A stretch of 64,000 nucleotides of DNA from Yoonia litorea (GTDB taxonomy: Bacteria; Pseudomonadota; Alphaproteobacteria; Rhodobacterales; Rhodobacteraceae), in NCBI RefSeq assembly GCF_900114675.1, contig NZ_FOZM01000003.1:310001-374000 (forward strand), in the 5' to 3' direction. The position numbers and the translations under genes were made by a program. Positions 1 to 7,936 of this stretch are shown here, piece after piece. The notes beneath the pieces are model-generated. The model was not told where the DNA came from and ran no database searches. It worked only from the letters and a program-made list of their open reading frames with translations. Position 1 is the first letter of the stretch; every line of letters starts with the position of its first letter.

Positions 1-298
1 AGGCATGGGCCCAGTTGTGATCGAAGATATATTCGCCCTGACTGTGACCTTTGGCATAGAGCGGTGCCACGGCAATCACTTGCCCGTCTTGCCGTGCCGT
101 CAGGTAACGCGGTTGCCAACCCGACCCTGTGCCGACCGATCCGCTATCTTCGAGCGCTTTCAGAAACCGGTGCGTCGTGAAAGGATCGACAGGGCGGTCG
201 CCGGTGACGGTCTCAGGACAGGCGCACGCATCCCAATCACTGGCCTCAATGGCAGCGAGTGTCGGATGTGCGGTGATTTCGATAGGGGCGTCACTCAT
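1..298 (-). CDS. GNAT/FemAB-like N-acyltransferase, 3' part cut by window edge
   Basis: Only the first 99 residues are inside the window; the reading frame is open to base 1 and continues beyond it. The N-terminus (MSDAPIEITAHPTL, then a PFTTHRFLKALEDSGSVG segment and LYAKGHSQGEYIFDHNWA) resembles the large DUF482/COG3146 group of predicted acyltransferases with a FemAB/GNAT fold. The substrate in that family is not established. It lies 31 bases after the GDPD gene on the same strand, so RidA, GDPD and this gene probably form one transcript. The ATG at 298 is the only sensible start. The family call is from memory of this conserved N-terminus and is moderately sure. Confidence 0.6.
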   Translation of the reverse strand, partial: MSDAPIEITAHPTLAAIEASDWDACACPETVTGDRPVDPFTTHRFLKALEDSGSVGTGSGWQPRYLTARQDGQVIAVAPLYAKGHSQGEYIFDHNWAHA

Positions 299-329
299 AG
301 GCTGCAACGTGGGTGCGGTCGCCCACGGG

Positions 330-1082
330 TCAAGCCAGATAGCCTTCGAAAGTCACATTATCGACAATCCTGCGGGCCTCGGCCTCGGCTTTGGCAGAGC
401 GGATCGTCCAAGTCAGGATCGCGGCACCGCCTGCCTTCAGTTCGGCCACGCGCGGGCGGTCCAGATCGGTGGATTCGTGACTGATGAAACAGGCGTCCAC
501 GCGGTCGTAATCTGGAATCTCACGCAGCTTGTCCCGGGTCTCTTCGGGCACCTCGGGCCACCAGACGGCCTCATAGCTTGAGGTGGTGATCCCGCGCGGG
601 ATGTCCGGCGCTATCTCTGCGAGAACTGCCACACTATGCGGATTGAATGACATCAGCGCCACGTCGCCACTGTAGCCTTTGAGGGCCTTGACGGTTGCAC
701 GTTCCAGTGTGCCGACGTCCGGTCCCATCGCGCCGTCCTGATCCTTCAACTCGATCAGAAGCGGAACCTGCCCTGCAACCATCGCCAAAACGTCATCGAG
801 AGAAGGGATCATGCTGCCGTCGTCCGTCAGCGCAATCTGCGACAGTGCAGCCCGCGTCCGGTCCCGCACCGGCCCTGTTTCCCCTGTCAGCCTGTCCAAA
901 AGATCGTCATGGAACACCATCGCGTGTCCGTCCGAGGACAGTTGCAGGTCAATCTCGATCCCGTAGCCAGCCTTGATCGCGGCCTCAATGGAATTGCGAC
1001 TGTTCTCGACCCGCCCTGCCTTACGATCATGGAGCGCGCGGTGGGCGAGAGGGATGCGTAGTAGGCTTTCAGGCAGCATCAT
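330..1082 (-). CDS. Glycerophosphodiester phosphodiesterase (GDPD) family protein
   Basis: A 250-residue cytoplasmic TIM-barrel phosphodiesterase, expected to hydrolyse glycerophosphodiesters to an alcohol and glycerol-3-phosphate. Family signatures are visible: HRALHD at 14-19 with catalytic His14 (usually HRG, here HRA), ENS at 26-28, EIDLQLSSDG at 43-52 with the metal-binding Glu and Asp, and the second catalytic His in VFHDD at 56-60, followed by an IELK strand near residue 107. No signal peptide, so it is the cytosolic UgpQ-like type rather than periplasmic GlpQ. The start codon overlaps the RidA stop by four bases (ATGA), which indicates translational coupling. Exact substrate is unknown. 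Confidence 0.88.
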   Translation of the reverse strand: MMLPESLLRIPLAHRALHDRKAGRVENSRNSIEAAIKAGYGIEIDLQLSSDGHAMVFHDDLLDRLTGETGPVRDRTRAALSQIALTDDGSMIPSLDDVLAMVAGQVPLLIELKDQDGAMGPDVGTLERATVKALKGYSGDVALMSFNPHSVAVLAEIAPDIPRGITTSSYEAVWWPEVPEETRDKLREIPDYDRVDACFISHESTDLDRPRVAELKAGGAAILTWTIRSAKAEAEARRIVDNVTFEGYLA

Positions 1083-1540
1083 GCGATCTGGAAAATCGCT
1101 TCGATCTCGACCGCGACGCCGAATGGCAGGCTTGCGGCACTGACGGCAGAGCGCGCGTGACGCCCTTTGTCACCCAAAGCCGCAACCATGAAATCGGACG
1201 CCCCGTTGATCACCTTTGGCTGATCACCGAAATCGGCTGTGGAGTTCACAAAGCCCACGAGTTTGACCACCCGCACCAGCCGGTCGATGTCGCCGTCACA
1301 GGCGGCTTTCAACTGTGCGAGAAGGCTGATCGCACAGGCCTTGGCCGCCTGAGCACCCGCTTCGGCGTCCATGTCGTCACCTAGCTTGCCCTTGATCATG
1401 CCATCGGCATCTGCCGAAATCTGTCCTGACACGTAGACCATATCGCCAGCGATCACGTATGGGACGTAATTGGCCGCAGGGGCAGGGGCATCGGGCAAGG
1501 TTACGCCCAGTTCGGCAAGTTTTGTCTCAATCGCGCTCAT
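1079..1540 (-). CDS. RidA family protein (enamine/imine deaminase-like)
   Basis: A 153-residue YjgF/YER057c/UK114 protein. RidA members hydrolyse reactive enamines/imines formed by PLP enzymes, protecting branched-chain and other PLP-dependent steps. The core YVSGQIS strand and the C-terminal RSAVSAASLPFGVAVEIEAI stretch, with the conserved Arg and the Pro-x-x-x-x-Val-Glu-Glu-like end, are present. It is longer than classic RidA (about 130 residues) and fits the COG0251 subgroup with an N-terminal MSAIETKLAELG extension. I chose the ATG at 1540 because a GGGAG ribosome-binding site lies just upstream; the frame is open further upstream but has no family match there. Followed with four-base overlap by GDPD. 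Confidence 0.88.
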   Translation of the reverse strand: MSAIETKLAELGVTLPDAPAPAANYVPYVIAGDMVYVSGQISADADGMIKGKLGDDMDAEAGAQAAKACAISLLAQLKAACDGDIDRLVRVVKLVGFVNSTADFGDQPKVINGASDFMVAALGDKGRHARSAVSAASLPFGVAVEIEAIFQIA

Positions 1541-1597
1541 GGCAGGTCTCCCGTTTTCTTCGTCAGGGACGCTACCCACCAATCGGCATATCTGCAA

Positions 1598-2899
1598 TCA
1601 GGACTCGCGGAAGGCGCGGGTAAAATAGTCTGACAGCGGTTTGATGAGATAGTTGATCGGGCTGCGTTCTGCGGTGCGCACAAAGGCATCAACCGGCATC
1701 CCTGGAATTAGTGTCATGCCTTCTGGCAGACGCTCTGCTTCACCGGGGTTCAACTCGACCTCAGCACGGTAATAGGATTGTCCCGAATTCTCGTTTTGGA
1801 AGGCGTCAGCCGAAACCAGTGTCACCGTTCCTTGCAGTTCTGGCGTGCGGCGCTGGTCAAAGGCCGCGAAACGCAAAGTTACATCCTGCCCCACGAAGAT
1901 CTGATCAACGTCAATCGGCTGGACTTGCGTCGCGATAACCAAGGGCCGGTCTTGCGGGATGATGTAAAGCACAGGGTCTGCAGCGCGGATGACCGATTGC
2001 TGCGCAAAGACCTGCATCCCGTAGACAATGCCGGCGACAGGGGCACGAATATCAAGCCGGTCCAGTTGGCGCTGCAACGTGCGGCGGCGTTCTGACAATT
2101 CCAGTTCGTTGAACTGAAGGTCCCGCAGGCTCGCAATCGCTTCTTCGCGACGTGTCGATGACAGGCCGAGGATCTGGATATCAATTTCCGTCATGCGCTC
2201 GGCGGCTTGGCCAAGGCTTGCCGCGAGTTCCCCCAGTTGCCCTTGCAAGGCCGCCTCGTCGCGCTGCAATGCAAGAACGCGGGTGGCTTGCGCAAGACCA
2301 CGATCAAAAAGGCTCTGCTGGTCGGCCAGTTCCTGACTGATCAGCGCACTTTGCCGCTCAAGCGCCTCGCGCTGGGCATCAAACCCTGAAAGCTGGCTGG
2401 CAATCTGCGCACGCTGCTGCGTGAGCTGTTCAACGGCGCGCATATTTGTCTCGCGGCGTGCCTCGAACAGACGGATCTGTCCGTCCATCAGGTCGCGCGC
2501 CTCTTCTGTGCCGGCATCAAGCAGGATCGGGCTGAACGTCAGTTCATCATCGCCATCCCGTTCGGCTTCCATACGTGCGCGGCGGGCAAGGATTTCGTAA
2601 AGCTGGCCTTCGACCACAGCTAGCTCTGACTGCAGGGTGCTTGCATCCAGACGCACCAAAAGGTCGCCGGCCATGACGGTGTCGCCCTCTTGCACGAGGA
2701 TTTCTTCAACGACACCCCCGTCAGGGTGCTGCACAACCTGTCGGTTGCGATCGACCTCGATTTGCCCGCTTGTAATGACCGCCCCGCTGATCTGCGCAAA
2801 AATCGCCCAAGACCCGAAACCGCCAACAAGGATGAGCAGCCCAACAACCCCGATTGTCAGATGTTTGGTCGCTGACCAGCGCTTTGCATCATTGCTCAT
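1598..2899 (-). CDS. HlyD-family type I secretion periplasmic adaptor (membrane fusion protein)
   Basis: A 433-residue membrane fusion protein that bridges an inner-membrane ABC exporter to a TolC-like outer-membrane channel. There is one N-terminal transmembrane segment (about residues 15-36), then a lipoyl-like half motif (VVQHPDGGVVEEILVQEGDTVMAGDLLVRLD, about 53-85), a long Gln/Glu/Arg-rich alpha-helical coiled-coil hairpin (about 95-265), the second lipoyl half (LDIRAPVAGIVYGM), and a beta-barrel end. This is the PrsE/AprE/LipC type. The gene overlaps the upstream ABC gene by four bases, so the two are coupled. No outer-membrane TolC gene is in the window; it must be encoded elsewhere. 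Confidence 0.92.
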   Translation of the reverse strand: MSNDAKRWSATKHLTIGVVGLLILVGGFGSWAIFAQISGAVITSGQIEVDRNRQVVQHPDGGVVEEILVQEGDTVMAGDLLVRLDASTLQSELAVVEGQLYEILARRARMEAERDGDDELTFSPILLDAGTEEARDLMDGQIRLFEARRETNMRAVEQLTQQRAQIASQLSGFDAQREALERQSALISQELADQQSLFDRGLAQATRVLALQRDEAALQGQLGELAASLGQAAERMTEIDIQILGLSSTRREEAIASLRDLQFNELELSERRRTLQRQLDRLDIRAPVAGIVYGMQVFAQQSVIRAADPVLYIIPQDRPLVIATQVQPIDVDQIFVGQDVTLRFAAFDQRRTPELQGTVTLVSADAFQNENSGQSYYRAEVELNPGEAERLPEGMTLIPGMPVDAFVRTAERSPINYLIKPLSDYFTRAFRES

Positions 2900-4635
2900 G
2901 ACACACCTCCCGACTTGCCGGTGTTGCGCTGGATTTCCGCATGGTTCTTCACAATTTCTTTGAGAACATCGTCCTTCGGACCAAACGCCCGTCTCGCGCC
3001 ACCCTCAATATAAAGCAAGAGATCACACTCCTGGATCGCTGACGGTCTGTGGGCCATGATAAAGACGATCTTGCCTGCTGCCTTGGCGGCCTTGATCGCC
3101 TTGTTGAGTGCGACAGACCCTTCGTTGTCGAGGTTAGAGTTCGGCTCGTCCAGCACGACCATAACAGGATCGCCGTAAAGTGCGCGGGCCAGTCCGATCC
3201 GCTGGATTTGCCCACCAGACAACCGTCCTGAGGTGGCCGAGACACGCGTGTCGTAGCCATCCGGCAACTTCAGGATCATCTCATGTGCGGCAGCAGCCTG
3301 AGCCGCAGCGACTACCTGTTTGTCGTCAGGTGTCATTGACATCCGTGCGATGTTTTCTTTGATCGTGCCGTCAAAAAGCTGGACGCGCTGCGGCAGGTAT
3401 CCAACCAGTTGCCCCAGCCTGTCAGGGTCATACTGGTCAAGTGCGGCACCATCCAGACGCACCTTACCGGCGGCAGGGTGCCAGACACCGGTGAGCACAC
3501 GCGCCAATGTCGATTTACCTGCGCCGGAGGCGCCGATCACACCGACGGCCTGACCGGGATGCACCTCAAAGCTGACCATGCGCAGTGCGGCCTGCTGTTC
3601 GCCTGGCGGGATAACCGTCAACTGCTGTGCCAGCAAATGCGCCTTGGGTTGCGGCAGGGCTGTGCGCGGCTCGTCCGGCGGAATTTCTCCCAAAAGCACG
3701 GCAAGGTTGTTCCATGCCTCGCGGCCCCGCTGGAACAGCGCCCACTGGTTCACCAGCAATTCAACAGGCGCAAGCGCACGGCCCAAGAGGATCGAGCCTG
3801 CAATCATGGCACCTGGTGTCAACTCGCCGTTCAGCACAAGATACGCCCCAAGACCAAGCATCGCAGACTGCAAGAACAGGCGGAATGCCTTCGTCATGGC
3901 GGTATAGCTGCCAGAGGTATCTGCCGCCGCGATGGTCGTATCCAGCGACTTGCCACGGGCAACCTGCCACCGGTCAAACGCGGCATTGCGCATACCCAGT
4001 GACTGCACCATCTCGCTTTCGTTGCGGATTTGCGCACCAAGCTGTTCGGCGGCGAAGCCTGCCGCATTTGCAGCTTCAAGGGGTTTGCGTGACACCATGC
4101 GGTTGATCAGCGCGACAGCCAACAGGATCACAGCCCCGACAACGGCGAGGATCCCCATCAGGGGATGGAACAGAAAAATCCCGAAAAAGAACAATGGCAC
4201 CCAAGGCAGATCAAAGAGCGCCATCAACGCAGGCGATGTGATCAGACGTTGCACAGCCTCAAGATCGCGCAAACCTGTGGCCGCTTCCTTGGGGGCGCGG
4301 TTCAGGGATGTGGCCTTGAGCACCGCAGCAAAGACCCGCCGGTCCAGACCGGATTGGAAACGCGCACCGACGCGTCCCATCACGCGCCCGCGCACGTAGT
4401 CAAGGATGCCCATCATCCCGTAAAGAAAGGCGACCAGAACAGATAGTGCCACAAGGGTCTCAAACGACCGCGAACTCAACACGCGGTCATAGATATTGAG
4501 CATGTAGAGCGGGCCTGTCAGCATCAACAGGTTCACAAAGAAGCTGAAAATCCCAACCCCCCAATAAAGCCCGCGACTCTTGCGGCGCTCTGCCTGTAAC
4601 TCCGCCTTGCCGCGCTTGAATGCTTCGCTTGCCAT
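2896..4635 (-). CDS. Type I secretion system permease/ATPase (PrtD/HasD type)
   Basis: A 579-residue half-transporter ABC exporter that energises type I secretion of C-terminally signalled proteins. The first 310 residues hold about six membrane helices (starting at FFVNLLMLTGPLYMLNIYDRVL, typical of PrtD). The nucleotide-binding domain has Walker A GASGAGKS at 368-375, the signature LSGGQ at 472-476, Walker B VMVVLDEP at 491-498, and the H-loop in AHRPS near 531. It has no C39 peptidase or CLD-like N-terminal domain, which separates it from bacteriocin and HlyB exporters. It heads an operon with the HlyD protein. No RTX or other candidate substrate gene lies on either side. Confidence 0.92.
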   Translation of the reverse strand: MASEAFKRGKAELQAERRKSRGLYWGVGIFSFFVNLLMLTGPLYMLNIYDRVLSSRSFETLVALSVLVAFLYGMMGILDYVRGRVMGRVGARFQSGLDRRVFAAVLKATSLNRAPKEAATGLRDLEAVQRLITSPALMALFDLPWVPLFFFGIFLFHPLMGILAVVGAVILLAVALINRMVSRKPLEAANAAGFAAEQLGAQIRNESEMVQSLGMRNAAFDRWQVARGKSLDTTIAAADTSGSYTAMTKAFRLFLQSAMLGLGAYLVLNGELTPGAMIAGSILLGRALAPVELLVNQWALFQRGREAWNNLAVLLGEIPPDEPRTALPQPKAHLLAQQLTVIPPGEQQAALRMVSFEVHPGQAVGVIGASGAGKSTLARVLTGVWHPAAGKVRLDGAALDQYDPDRLGQLVGYLPQRVQLFDGTIKENIARMSMTPDDKQVVAAAQAAAAHEMILKLPDGYDTRVSATSGRLSGGQIQRIGLARALYGDPVMVVLDEPNSNLDNEGSVALNKAIKAAKAAGKIVFIMAHRPSAIQECDLLLYIEGGARRAFGPKDDVLKEIVKNHAEIQRNTGKSGGVS

Positions 4636-4770
4636 TATGTCTGCCGTCTTGCCTGATGTGTTGCGGGATACCCTAACGCAATATCGCGAATAGGTAATCG
4701 GTAAACCTCAATTTGCCACCGACCGCATAAAAGATTGATCTGGATGCCCGTTTGCCTCAAAACCACCGGT

Positions 4771-5139
4771 ATGAAAAGGACTACTCTTGCCCGTCTCGGG
4801 GCAGCCCTGACGATCATGCCATTGGCCCTCCATGCAGGGCCGTTCGACGGCACCTACAAACAGACGGCAAATGCAGAATGTGCGCTTGTCGGTGTCGATG
4901 GCGGGTCACTCCGCATCGAAGACGACATTTTCTATGGCGTCGAGGTCGAATGCCGGATGACAAACCCCGTGATGATTGAAGACATGCAAGCCACGGTCTT
5001 TGACATGGCCTGCATCGGCGAAGGTTCCACCTGGGAAGAGCGCGTCATCATGATGCTCGATGCCCAGGACCCCGGCATTTACATGATCTGGGATGGCTAT
5101 GCCTTCCGCTATGAACGGTGCGAAGACCCTGGCGAATAG
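4771..5139 (+). CDS. Small secreted protein of unknown function
   Basis: Encodes about 122 residues beginning MKRTTLARLGAALTIMPLALHAG, a clear Sec signal peptide with likely cleavage after LHA. The mature part contains four cysteines (AECALVG, EVECRMT, MACIGEG, YERCEDP), probably two disulfides, and is acidic, consistent with a small periplasmic protein. I recognise no family. The frame is open 12 codons further upstream, but the ATG at 4771 directly precedes the signal peptide. It sits alone between two minus-strand genes; its stop is three bases from the end of the penicillin-binding protein gene, so the two converge. Confidence 0.65.
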   Translation: MKRTTLARLGAALTIMPLALHAGPFDGTYKQTANAECALVGVDGGSLRIEDDIFYGVEVECRMTNPVMIEDMQATVFDMACIGEGSTWEERVIMMLDAQDPGIYMIWDGYAFRYERCEDPGE

Positions 5140-5142
5140 CCT

Positions 5143-7302
5143 CTAGTCTGTTCCGCCTAGGATGTTGTCCAGAAGGTTGAGAACCTGCTGGTCAACGACC
5201 TCACCCCCCTGACTTTGCAAGAGACCCGTGCTCAACGGCTGTTGCGGCACCATCATCGGCAGCGGTGTCGGTGTTTGCCCTTCAAGGATGCGTACCATCG
5301 TTTCGCGCCAGATCTGGGCAGGCAGGCCGCCCCCTGTCACACCCGTCAGACGGCGGTTATCGTCATAGCCCATCCAGACACCGGTGACGTAATCACCCGT
5401 GAAGCCGATAAACCAAGCGTCGCGCGATCCTTGGGTCGTGCCTGACTTGCCCGCAATCTGCCAACCGTCGATCTGTGCCCGCCGCCCAGTGCCTTCTTCG
5501 ACAACCTTTGTCATCATCCACGTCAACTGGCGCGCGGCCTCCTCGCGGATAACCCTTTCGCCGATCCCGACAGAGCTTGCATCCATCAGCGTCGTATCAT
5601 CGCCCATAAAGCGTAAGTCGGTCAGGCCGTATGGCTCAACCTGAGAACCGCCATTCAGGATACCGGCAAATGCGCCTGTCATTTCCAGCAGCGTGCTTTC
5701 TGTGACACCCAAGGCCAAGGCAGGACCAGCGGCGAATTCGCGATCAACGCCAAAGCCGCTTGCGACCTCGCTGACCAGACCGCGTCCGACCTCTTCAGAG
5801 ACAAGAATGGCGGGGATGTTTCGGCTCTCGGCCAGGGCCTGCACCATCGTGACAGGGCCCTTGAATTCACGGTCATAGTTTTCAGGGCACCATTCTGGGC
5901 TGCCTCTGCGCTGCCAGCAGGTGCGTCGGTCGTCAATCATCGCATAGGGCGACATGCCCAGATCAAGCGCGGCGGCATAGATAAACGGTTTGAAGGCCGA
6001 ACCGGTCTGGCGCAGGGCCTGTGTGGCGCGGTTGAACGCGCCGGTGGCACTGATATTGCGACCACCGACCATGGCGCGGACGGCCCCATCTGCGGACATC
6101 ACAACAATTGCGGCCTGTGCTTCGGACCCTTCCCGCACATCGCGCTCGAAGACGGTGATCAAGGCCTCTTCGGCGGCCGACTGGATGCGCTGGTCGAGTG
6201 TTGTCCTGATGATCACATCTTCGGTCGTGTTGCGGGTGAAGAACTCCGGCCCGCTGTCCATCACCCAATCGGCAAAGAATCCGCCCGATTGCGCGCGTGC
6301 GGCCTCGGATAGGGTGGCTGGATTAACGAGCGCTTCAAGTGCCTCGCCTTCCGAAAGATAGCCCTGTTCTTCCATCAATCCGATGACGACAGCGGCGCGG
6401 TTCTGCGCGCGCTCAAGACTGCGCGTTGGGGCATTGGCGGACGGGGCCGTCAAAAGACCCGCCAGCATCGCGGATTGTGCGACGTTCACCTCTGCGGCGG
6501 AGATACCGAAGTAGCGCTGGGCTGCAGCCTCAAATCCGCGGCTCCCTGCACCAAGATAAGAGCGGTTGAGGTAAAGGGTCAGGATTTCCTCTTTGGTGTA
6601 GGCAATCTCCATCCCGATGGCGAAGACAGCTTCGCGGGCCTTGCGCCAAAGTGTCGTGCGGCGACAGTCGGCCTCATAGGCGGCTTCGTCTTCCCAGTCA
6701 TCAGGATCATAAGGAACGCCGAGGCAGAGCAGCTTTGCTGTCTGCTGTGTGATGGTGGACCCACCATGGCCTGAAAGGGGGCCGCGGCCTTCACGCAGGT
6801 TGATCCGTACAGCCGAAGCGATCCCGCGCGGGGAAATGCCGAAGTGGCGGTAGAACCGCTTGTCCTCTGTCGCAATCACCGCGTCGTGCAGATGCTCTGA
6901 CACGGTCTCTGCCGTCACCATCCCGCCGAATTGGTCTCCGCGCCATGCAAAGACCTCTCCGGAACGGTCGGTCATCGTCACCGACCCGCGTGCGCGCCCG
7001 TCAATCAATTCATCAACCGGCGGTAAGGTCGAGGCGAAATAGAATGAGAAACCGGCAACAATCAGCGCGACCACCATGCCAATACGCCAGGTGAAGGCCC
7101 AGATCAGGGAGAACAGCCAACGGAATGGCAAAAGCAGATAGCCGATGAATCCCTTCGGCTTTGACCGGCGGGTTGCTGCTCTGCGTGTCCGACGCGTCTT
7201 CGCTGGCTTTTTCGGTGCCGCCTTCTTCTTTTTGGCGGCGCTGCCTGCAGGATAGCGCTTTTCAGCCACCAAAGGTGACCGCTTCTTGTTGTTTCCACTC
7301 AT
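5143..7302 (-). CDS. Class A penicillin-binding protein 1A (transglycosylase/transpeptidase)
   Basis: A 719-residue bifunctional peptidoglycan synthase acting at the periplasmic face of the inner membrane. A strongly basic cytoplasmic tail (residues 1-50, many KKK/RR) is followed by one membrane anchor (about 72-92). The GT51 domain shows EDKRFYRHFG at 146-155 with catalytic Glu146, and GGSTITQQ at 180-187. The transpeptidase has SAFK at 435-438, SRN at 493-495 and KSGT at 619-622. There is no obvious OB domain insert of the long PBP1A type. I chose the ATG at 7302 over the upstream start at 7356, because the basic tail begins there. It is transcribed divergently from glnK. Confidence 0.93.
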   Translation of the reverse strand: MSGNNKKRSPLVAEKRYPAGSAAKKKKAAPKKPAKTRRTRRAATRRSKPKGFIGYLLLPFRWLFSLIWAFTWRIGMVVALIVAGFSFYFASTLPPVDELIDGRARGSVTMTDRSGEVFAWRGDQFGGMVTAETVSEHLHDAVIATEDKRFYRHFGISPRGIASAVRINLREGRGPLSGHGGSTITQQTAKLLCLGVPYDPDDWEDEAAYEADCRRTTLWRKAREAVFAIGMEIAYTKEEILTLYLNRSYLGAGSRGFEAAAQRYFGISAAEVNVAQSAMLAGLLTAPSANAPTRSLERAQNRAAVVIGLMEEQGYLSEGEALEALVNPATLSEAARAQSGGFFADWVMDSGPEFFTRNTTEDVIIRTTLDQRIQSAAEEALITVFERDVREGSEAQAAIVVMSADGAVRAMVGGRNISATGAFNRATQALRQTGSAFKPFIYAAALDLGMSPYAMIDDRRTCWQRRGSPEWCPENYDREFKGPVTMVQALAESRNIPAILVSEEVGRGLVSEVASGFGVDREFAAGPALALGVTESTLLEMTGAFAGILNGGSQVEPYGLTDLRFMGDDTTLMDASSVGIGERVIREEAARQLTWMMTKVVEEGTGRRAQIDGWQIAGKSGTTQGSRDAWFIGFTGDYVTGVWMGYDDNRRLTGVTGGGLPAQIWRETMVRILEGQTPTPLPMMVPQQPLSTGLLQSQGGEVVDQQVLNLLDNILGGTD

Positions 7303-7421
7303 GGTCTGCCCGACTGAGGTTTGTCTCTTTTGCGGCAGTCTAACCCGACTCGACACGGATGTAGAGCGCGGAGAATTGCCGATTGGCCCTTTTATGTGCG
7401 CCTAAAAAATAAGCAAATCAG

Positions 7422-7474
7422 TCAATTTGTGCAAAAATTGTGCAAATTGATCTGAAAACTGTTTATTTTGCACC
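7422..7474. promoter_or_regulatory. Cluster of GTGCA half-sites upstream of glnK
   Basis: TTGTGCAA occurs twice, at 7427-7434 and 7438-7445, exactly 11 bases apart, so both copies face the same side of the helix. They are enclosed in a larger inverted repeat whose arms are TCAATTTG (7422-7429) and CAAATTGA (7443-7450). A third half-site in the opposite orientation, TTTTGCACC, is at 7466-7474. GTGCA and TGCAC half-sites are characteristic of NtrC recognition, and glnK-amtB is a classic NtrC target. The assignment to NtrC is inference; the repeats themselves are plain in the sequence. Confidence 0.5.
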
Positions 7475-7572
7475 TGCAGCATTCTTGTCCAACGCGGGTG
7501 TGCAGGCTCTTTGTTCCGGTGCGAGCGGGTGCTGCCCAAGGTGTCCCGCATGGAATTTGCAAGGGGAAGACA

Positions 7573-7911
7573 GTGAAACTCATCATTGCAACAATCAAAC
7601 CGTTCAAGCTTGAGGAGGTCCGCGAGGCGCTGACCACCGTTGGCGTGCGCGGCATGATGGTGTCCGAGATCAAAGGCTTCGGCTCTCAGTCAGGTCACAC
7701 CGAAATCTACCGTGGCGCCGAATACGCCGTGAACTTCGTCCCGAAGGTCAAGCTCGAGATCGTCGTGCAGGACAGCATGGCCGATCAGGTCGTCTCCACG
7801 ATCGCCTCGACCGCCAAGACCGACAAGATCGGCGACGGCAAGATCTTCGTCCTCGACGTGGAAAGCGCACTGCGCGTCCGCACCGGCGAAACCAATGATG
7901 ACGCGCTGTAA
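7573..7911 (+). CDS. glnK: P-II family nitrogen regulatory protein GlnK
   Basis: A 112-residue trimeric PII signal protein that senses 2-oxoglutarate, ATP/ADP and (through uridylylation) glutamine. The T-loop reads YRGAEY, with Tyr51 as the expected uridylylation site; the B-loop TGKTDKIGDGKIFV-like region (TAKTDKIGDGKIF) is near the C-terminus. The start is GTG at 7573 with an AAGGGGAAG ribosome-binding site directly in front; a longer upstream frame exists but has no PII match. Directly followed by amtB, 25 bases away, which identifies this paralogue as GlnK: it plugs the ammonium channel when nitrogen is sufficient. Confidence 0.95.
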   Translation: MKLIIATIKPFKLEEVREALTTVGVRGMMVSEIKGFGSQSGHTEIYRGAEYAVNFVPKVKLEIVVQDSMADQVVSTIASTAKTDKIGDGKIFVLDVESALRVRTGETNDDAL

Positions 7912-7936
7912 GCGTGTGAACTCAAGGGACAAACCA

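Noticed and set aside
7500..7572. A sigma-54 promoter for glnK
   Set aside because: No GG-N10-GC arrangement fits in this region; nearest matches have the wrong spacing.
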